A stretch of 64,000 nucleotides of DNA from Paguma larvata (taxonomy: Eukaryota > Chordata > Mammalia > Carnivora > Viverridae): positions 67,553,312 to 67,617,311 of the forward strand of contig CM057826.1 of NCBI GenBank assembly GCA_030068075.1, written 5' to 3'. This document shows positions 57,570 through 64,000 of the stretch, piece by piece (position 1 is the stretch's first letter; the number at the start of each line of letters is the position of its first letter). A program made the position numbers and the translations under genes. A model generated the notes under the pieces. The model saw nothing but the letters and a program-made list of their open reading frames with translations. It did no database searches and had not been told where the DNA came from.

Positions 57570-57741
57570 AAAGGTCATCAAAATGGTGTTCCTGCCATTT
57601 TTCTCTAATATTTTCTGTTGATGGTTTGGTGGAGGAGAGCAGGCGGAGAGTAAGAGTTACATTAGTAGAGTCTGGCTCTGGTCCCAGCTCATGCTCCATG
57701 TGGAAACCTCAGTTCATAATGGTTTTTCTGAACTTTGCTAG
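57570..57741 (+). other. Exon-like segment with plausible splice sites
   Basis: A good acceptor (TTTTCTTTTTTCTGTGCAG) precedes 57570, and 57741 is followed by GTAGGC. One frame stays open across all 172 nt. The product resembles nothing known, in particular not the next FBXL17 LRR segment. It could be a cryptic or lineage-specific exon, or chance. Confidence 0.15.
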
Positions 57742-60320
57742 GTAGGCTCTCAGCTAGATAGATTCTTTTCTGCTTGAACCTGTTTTGGGGTCTCTAGCCT
57801 ACACTTCCAGTGCACCCACCCCAGGACACAACATTTCTGAATTTATATCTCCTCCTCTTGTAGGGAAATTTTAGATAGATCTTTGATTGATGGCATAAAC
57901 CTTAGAACTTAAGTCTTTAAGGCTTTTGAAGATTAAAAACCAGGTCATTGCAACTTAAAAGCCTGGGTTTACGAAACTCAAAGAAGGGTTTGCTTCTTGT
58001 TTTCCTAAGATTCCTTCCCTAAGACTCTGGTAGATTGTCCTAGCCACTTGGAGTAGGAGAAGGACATGGCATCCTAGGACCTGAGCTGGAAGGGAGAAAC
58101 TCTTGGCGTGTTCTACAGTAGTGATAACGAAACAGAAAGTAACCCCAGAGTTAATTTAGAGGCCATGAATTAAAATAATCTGCATGTAAACACGAGGATT
58201 TGAATATCCTTTTTTATGTTAAAGAGTGACAATTTAATTCAGATTCTAAGATTCTGCTTTGGCAATGGGAGGCTTAATAGCTTATGTTTACTATTAGTAT
58301 CTTTGTGCATTTCTCTATCAGTCTTGATGGTGATTGTCTCTAATTTGTAAGTTTTTTTTTTGTTTGTTTTTAATTAAGGTGTCCCGGATGTTGTCATCAT
58401 CCTATATTCTACAAGGGTTTTTTCTCTGTCCTTTAAAAAGGCCCTTTGGAAACTTACTGAGGCACCTAAAGTTCTAATTTCAAATAAGTCTTTAAAACTG
58501 ACCTTTCTGTTATTTAGAATAATTCTCTTTATTTAATAATTCACTTTCTTTATTTGCAGAACTCAGTCTAAAAATATAACCTGTTTCATATCCTTGACTT
58601 CCCACAGTAATAAACATTGTAAGGCGCTTTTTTAACATTTGTGTTTTTAAATGAAAGTGAGTAGAGAATGAAGGAAATTGTGAGTTAGTATGTGTTTGTG
58701 TAGTATGTGTTTAATGAGGGAAAATTTTAAGTAGGCTGGTTTGGTAAGGCGACAAAATGGAATTTGTCTTGACCTATCTGACATTGGATTATACGAACTT
58801 CAAAGTTGTGCCTAGCACTAACAGTTCTGAGAGAGGGGATCTGAGATACGGGTGTCCTTGAAGACTAGAGTTCTGCTTGTTGCCACGTGATCCCTCCTCA
58901 TATACTTTTATGAAGTTGATTGTTTTGTTCTTGATGTTTTATTCTACAAGTATTTCTTAATGCACAGTGACAGAAGTAGAAAGTGATCTGTCAAGTAAAC
59001 TTCATGCATACTTTTTAAGTCACAAATTATGTTTCTCAATTCATCATTGTCGAGGGCCGTAAGCTAGAATACATCAAAGTATATGGAAAATTGGGTCCTC
59101 TTTTACTATTAAAAAAAAAAAGCTTTGTGAAACTCTGATAATGAAGCAATTGTTTTCTCTATTTAATGCCATTAATTTCTTGATTCTGGTGGGTTTGGGC
59201 TGAAAGTATGTGATTCTCAAACAATGTGTTTAAAATGTTACTGTGCTTCTCATCACATTTGCATTTTTAAATATAAAAAAGTTTGCAACATTATCAATCT
59301 GTGAAACTAAATTACTTGAATATTAAACGTATTTATTTTCAATATATATGGAGATTCAGTCATGAGCCCTGTTTTACTAGTTTCTCCAGGTAAAATAGGT
59401 CAACTAAAAGATTTTGTCAGTTTCATTCCTATTATGATTTAATTTGGTTTGAGAATTTCTGTAGATTGTATGTGTTAAAGAAGTTTCTGATAAGAAAAAG
59501 TATGCAAAATCTATTAGACATACTGTATGAGCAATGTTTATGAAATAGTTTAAAATATATTGGCAGTACAGAATTACTAGGTACAGTTTTTCGCCTACAG
59601 CAGTTGACTATCAAATGATTAGAAATGTTGCAATGCTTGGTGTATCTTTGAAAGAGAAATCTGCAAAAGTCCGTATCTATCCTTGGCAAGTTACCAAATC
59701 CATGTATTATGCCATTTTAATACAATTTTATTCTCATATCAGATTTTTAAATATTTTTAGCTGTGGGAAATTGCTTTCTCCAGTTGACAAATGATTAAAT
59801 GAGGGCTTTTTTATGTTAGAAATAATTCCAGTATATTTATACAGGTCCATGACAGTACATAAGTGTGAGCCAAATAATTTAGTGTTTATCATATCATTTT
59901 AGGTTCATATAGGATTAGCTCATTAAACACCTTATAAGAATCACCTTCCCTCATAGCACATGCATTAACTCGTGGAGGGCATTGGAGTATAATCGAATGT
60001 TTTAGATTATATTAATCTAGTGAAGTAGTCAGTTTCCTTTTTTTTGAGAAATGGTTTGAATAAAAAAACTTTTTTTAACTTTTGGTTCTTTTCAATTTAG
60101 TCTAAGTCTGTCAGAAATACCAAAGAATTATAAAACCAAAGAAAGGTTTCCAAAGGCATCACACATCCTGGGTTCTACTATGATTTTAGAAACCCTAGTT
60201 GCTAGTCGATTTTTTTAAAAGCTGTGAATGAAAAGATAGTACAACATTTCTCTATAATTCTTCAGTCGTTAAGTTTTTTCCATTAGCTCAGTTGTTTTTT
60301 GTTGTTGTTATTTTCTTTTT
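57742..60320. other. Unannotated intron
   Basis: 2.6 kb with no recognisable insertion; AT-rich after 58200. It includes one copy of a short dispersed repeat at 59860-59945. Confidence 0.4.
59860..59945 (+). repeat. Short dispersed direct repeat, copy A
   Basis: Shares TTAGCTCATTAAACACCTT and surrounding words with 61484-61556, same orientation, 1.6 kb away. Confidence 0.6.
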
Positions 60321-60335
60321 AAATTAAGATCTCTT

Positions 60336-60549
60336 GGGGCACCTGGGTGGCTCAGTCAGTTGAGCGTCCAACTTCGGCTCAGGTCATGATCTCACGGTTC
60401 ATGAGTTCAAGCCGCACATCGGGCTCTGTGCTGACAGCTCAGAGCCTGGAGCCTGCTTCGGATTCTGTGTCTCCCTCTCTCTGCCCCTACCCCTCTCATG
60501 CTGTGTCTCTCTCTGTCTCTCAAAAGAATAAATAAAAATAAAAAAAAAT
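60336..60549 (+). mobile_element. Can-SINE, young
   Basis: Near-consensus head, B box and CT block. Perfect 15-bp duplication AAATTAAGATCTCTT at 60321-60335 and 60550-60564. Confidence 0.95.
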
Positions 60550-60564
60550 AAATTAAGATCTCTT

Positions 60565-61849
60565 TATCAGCTTCTTGGGACACAAATTCAAGAGTTAAAG
60601 ACGTGAGTTGTGTTTTTCCTGCCGAAGTGGAGGCTTCTCCCAGTTTCACATGGAGGCATATTGCAGAAGCACCCACAGGCAGGATGTGTGTCCATCTAAG
60701 AAGGAAGCTGTGTGTATTCTGTTTTCATGAAAAATGTAAGGTCACAGGTGTAAAGAGCAGTAGAAACACCTTCCCTTCAAGTAAGGGGCTCAGAGAAGGT
60801 TTATTGGATGTGATTTTGTTAGGGCCGTTAGGCTTCAAAATACATTTAAATATTCACATACGTGAATGAGGATGGAGGGATTTTTGATGCAGATGTTGGC
60901 AAAAGCAGAGGCAGGGGAGAGCAGGGTATAATCAGAAGGCCAAGAATTCCATTGTGACTGAATGTTGTAGAAATTCTGGGCATGAGCCTGGTGTTGCATT
61001 TGAGATCCTTTATAAAACAGTGTGGCAATGAATAAATACATTAATAGCATGTTCTTCTTATGAATATGTGAATGCTCTTCTTTTCATAAAACACACTAGT
61101 AGGCTGTATTCATTTTTTGAAGAATATATTTAGTATCTGAATAATTCTACATGGTGATACTTGTAACATCAGAAATTTCTTTTTTTTTAGCATTGGAATT
61201 CATCATACAAGGACTTTTTACAGTTAAAAGAAATCTTGGCCCCCATTCTTCATCAATATATTTTTTTCCTGTAGTTTTCCTTATTTCCACTTAGTTCTTA
61301 AATGCAATCATTAGTATTACTGACGTATGTCCCAGGGGAAAAAAAAATCAGTTAACAGATTGACATTTATTTATAAACAGACAGCATTTTTTGGACAGAG
61401 GTGCTTTTGTGAATGCCGGAGAACTGCTGCTTTGAGTTGATTTAAGGAAATAAGAAGAAGCATCTGGAAATTCAAGCCCAACTGATTTACCACTTACTGT
61501 ATCGTTTTGGGTCTGTACAGATTTAGCTCATTAAACACCTTTTAAGAATTTCCTTTTGCTGGAAGTAGAGTGGGAAAAAATTCCCTAACCAGCCTTTGAA
61601 AAATTACTGTTTGCAAAAAAGATTACCAGGGAAGCAAAACGTTGAATTCAAAATGATTGTCTTTAGAGTGTAGCCTCTTATAGTTTCTAAAGTGCCAGTG
61701 CTAACATGATAAAGTACGGGGAGGGGGGAGGAAGGGGAGAGTATTTTAAGTGTAGACAAATTAATGTCAACTAAAGTGAGTTAGAATGTGTTTGTATTTT
61801 TGTGTTTGTACAATGCTCATCTTCTTACTCATCCTGCTAGCACTTGAAA
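60565..61849. other. Unannotated intron
   Basis: No gene recognised. Frames on both strands at 60603-61050 have no domain. A G-rich patch (GGGGAGGGGGGAGGAAGGGG) lies near 61720. Confidence 0.4.
61484..61556 (+). repeat. Short dispersed direct repeat, copy B
   Basis: Partner of 59860-59945. The core GATTTAGCTCATTAAACACC followed by TTTTAAGAATTTCCTT is the best-matching part. Confidence 0.6.
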
Positions 61850-62470
61850 CATAGGCTTTTGTGTGCCAGACATTTAAAGATAAATGTAACAGTCTCTACT
61901 CTGGAGGAGTTAACATTGTAGTAGGAGAAACAAGACTTTTAAACAAATAAGTTATAGTGCATGAAGTGAATGGAAAATAGAGAGTTCTTTGAAAGGTATA
62001 CCAGAGAGCAGCGATTCAACTCAGCCCGGGATGGGAGCAGTGAAGTCGGAGATGCTTCATAGAGGTGTGCCGCCTAGACGCTAAATGCTTCGTAGAGGTA
62101 TAATGTCTTGAAGGACGAGAGGGATTTTCCTATTGGGATGCTGGTGGAATGCAGTCTCTATGTGAGCAAGCCTGGAGGCACGAAGAACATGTACTCTGAT
62201 ATTGCTAGAATGTCTGGCTTGAGGGTTGGGGTGCGTAGAAAGGGATGGCGGAGAAGCAAACAAGGATCAAGTAGGTCATGTAGTGACTTGGATGCCAAAT
62301 TGAGGTATTTGAAAATTTCTTCAAGTGTTCCTTATTGCCTTTAGATTAATTAGATGTATAATGTCATTGCCTTTACATTAATTAGGGGTGTAATCTGATC
62401 AGATCTGCCTTTAGAAGTCGAACTCATAGGTGTATGGAAGGAGAAAAGTGATTGGAAAGAGAAAAGATTG
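61850..62470 (-). repeat. L2 3' region, first minus-strand copy
   Basis: GTGCCAGACATTTAAAGATAAA, CTGGAGGAGTTAACATTGTAG, CTTGAAGGACGAGAGGGATT, AAGCCTGGAGGCACGAAG and GTAATCTGATCAGATCTGCC follow the reverse complement of the L2 3' kilobase. It contains two small tandem duplications (62050-62100, 62334-62397). Confidence 0.65.
62334..62397. repeat. 32-bp tandem duplication
   Basis: Units 62334-62365 and 62366-62397 share ATTGCCTTTA(G/C)ATTAATTAG and a GTATAATGTC/GTAATCTG end. It lies inside the L2 fragment, so it arose after that insertion. Confidence 0.8.
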
Positions 62471-62499
62471 GTGCCCTAATTTTCATTGAAAAACTGTTG

Positions 62500-64000
62500 A
62501 TCGGTTCCTACAGTGGCTTGAGCATGATCTGAAACTCTGGGGTCACAAAGCAAAGAAAACCTGAACTGGCCCTGCTCATGTAATTGCAGGCAAACAGGCA
62601 TTTCAACAAACTAGAATAGAGTGCGGAAAGGTCTATAGTCAGGGCAGTCGTTTTGACAAAAGGAAAAAGAATGTGAGAAACTGCCAGGTCTGTTTGTGTG
62701 TTGGGGGTAGAGAGTCAGAGGGAGGAATCCAAAGATGGCTTATACTGGACCTCAGACCTGGAAGCCGAGTAGAATATTGTCAAGGAGATTCTGCCAGGTA
62801 AGTAAGTCATTCTGGTCAGATAGGATTAGGCCATACAAGGGAATAAACATAATTTACTGATACTAGAGCCTAAAGGGCAGGAGATGAAACAAGAAAGGTA
62901 GACAGGGGCTACCCTGAAGAACACTCTAAGTGGAGGAGTGACATCATCACATTTCCATGTCAGGACAAATAGGAGAAGTTTAAGATCAGGATTTAGGATA
63001 ATTAATGTAGAGAGACAATTTCGGTGGTCCAGGCAAGAGATGACAATGTCTAGACTTAAGGCAGGCATAGAGAGGAAGTATTAGAGGAAATACATTAAAA
63101 AATTAGGAGGTGGATTTAATGAGTTTTGGTATCTGGTGTAATGTGGGAGGCAGAAAAGGGATGACTCAAGTTTCTTGTGTGTGTGTAATTGGGTGGTGCC
63201 ATTCACTGAATAAGGTGGGGTATCCTTGAGTTTATACCTACTTGGCTATTGAATCTAGACGGTAGAGTTGGCAAATAAATCTGAGATAGGTATTAGGAGA
63301 TATCAATATTTGGTGGCTGAAAACCTTGGACTGTGGATGTGCTCTCTCAAGATTACCATAGTATAAGTTTCCGGATTTAACCTCAGTGAATACCATTGGT
63401 TAAGAAGTGGGCAGAGGATGCTGACGCCCCAGAGAGAATGAAAAAGGGAAATCGGAAAAATAGGCAAGTTGCCGTTACTTGAAACCAAAGGAAGAGAAAA
63501 TTTCAAGAAGGAGGTGTTATTAAGTTGAGGACTGAGGAAAGACTTTTGGATTAAGCATTTCAGAGGATTTTGCGCTGATTCTAGAAAAAGCTGTTTTAGC
63601 AAAAAAGTGGTAGGGGAAAAATCCCAGATTATAGTGGATTGAGGGTTTTTTTTTTTTTTTTTTTTTTAAGATGAGTGACACTGAATATGTTTGGCAGAGA
63701 TGGCAAAGGAAATAAGAGGCGAGAGACATGAGTGAAGGGGGGTGCAGTTCATGGAGTGAGGTCTCAGAGGAATTCCAGGGGCCCAGTTAGGAATACGAGA
63801 AGTCAGCAAGAATTAACCTTGAGAAGAAACTAAGAGATACTCTCTATCTCTGAGAACAGAGGGTGGATGCTGATTAAACACTAGTAGGGTTTGTGGAGTA
63901 TAAGAAATTGAAAGAGTGCAACTTGATGGACCCTAATTGTTCTTTGAAGCCAAACAAGTTCTGAGATAAAAGCCTGAGGCAAGGAAGGAGTTGGGTAGGC
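62500..64000 (-). mobile_element. L2 LINE, second minus-strand copy, runs off the window
   Basis: It starts again at the L2 3' end (AACTCTGGGGTCACAAAGC, CTGCTCATGTAATTGCAGGC) and goes on through GAGGAGTGACATCATCAC, GTGGTCCAGGCAAGAGATGAC, TGGGTGGTGCCATTCACTGA, TTTCAAGAAGGAGGTGTTAT to AAGATGAGTGACACTGAATATG. At least 1.5 kb of L2 sequence, strongly diverged. Open frames on the minus strand (62826-63068, 63303-63602) are remnants and keep no recognisable catalytic motif. Confidence 0.65.
63646..63667. repeat. Poly-T tract (22 T)
   Basis: A pure 22-T run inside the L2 copy, at a place where the L2 consensus already has a short T run; probably slippage. Confidence 0.85.

Larger units (their letters stand above)
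21418..64000 (+). other. FBXL17: FBXL17 intron downstream of the exon (partial)
   Basis: Inferred intron of at least 42.6 kb. The next coding segment, known from the family to start Cys-Val-Glu-Val, was looked for by eye and not found, so the intron probably continues past the window. Its first 12 kb are poor in recognisable repeats. Confidence 0.75.

Noticed and set aside
1..64000. CRISPR array, operons, bacterial promoters or terminators
   Set aside because: Repeats are SINE, microsatellite or tandem types without regular spacers, and the DNA is mammalian, so these categories do not apply.

Overview
The window is nuclear DNA from a carnivore, almost certainly a felid. It is AT-rich, holds about two dozen tRNA-derived Can-SINE copies, and most of these have the felid form: a GGGGCGCCTGGGTGGCTCAG head, a CT-rich middle and a CAAAAATAAATAAAC tail. 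It also carries mammal-wide fossils (MIR, L2, old L1, MLT1 LTR, MER5-like and Tigger-like DNA elements). There are no bacterial, viral or organellar gene blocks, and most open reading frames are short chance or repeat-derived frames.

One protein-coding exon is well supported. It is a 131-nt plus-strand exon at 21287-21417 whose product matches the leucine-rich-repeat domain of FBXL17, the substrate-recognition subunit of an SCF ubiquitin ligase. The rest of the window is read as its flanking introns: at least 21.3 kb upstream and 42.6 kb downstream. No neighbouring FBXL17 exon was recognised.

Layout. 1-21 kb is repeat-rich intron: an internally deleted L1 at 1.5-2.9 kb, an old 3'-end fragment at 7.1-7.6 kb, a 1.2-kb L2 interrupted by a SINE at 11.8-13.1 kb, a MER5-like element, minus-strand L2 pieces, a rearranged carnivore L1 at 17.2-18.1 kb, and ten of the Can-SINEs. 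21-33 kb is repeat-poor: the exon, then stretches with few recognisable insertions, including a cluster of homeodomain-type TAATTG sites at 31.1-31.4 kb that looks like a conserved enhancer. 33-45 kb has an MLT1 LTR, a Tigger-like MITE, a 95-100 bp tandem duplication (37.4-37.6 kb), a small CpG-rich block (39.0 kb), two head-to-tail SINEs (39.5-40.0 kb) and MIR copies. 44-46 kb holds two diverged copies of a segment of about 140 bp, 1.46 kb apart. 46-60 kb has a (GT)21 microsatellite, L1 fragments, a Tigger-like element and further SINEs. 60-64 kb has one young SINE and then two minus-strand L2 copies in tandem, the second running off the window.

No new multi-gene system is visible. The most useful leads are the TAATTG-rich block, the local duplications, the CpG mini-cluster and two exon-like candidates. 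Repeat family names come from recognising consensus features by eye, so subfamily labels are tentative.
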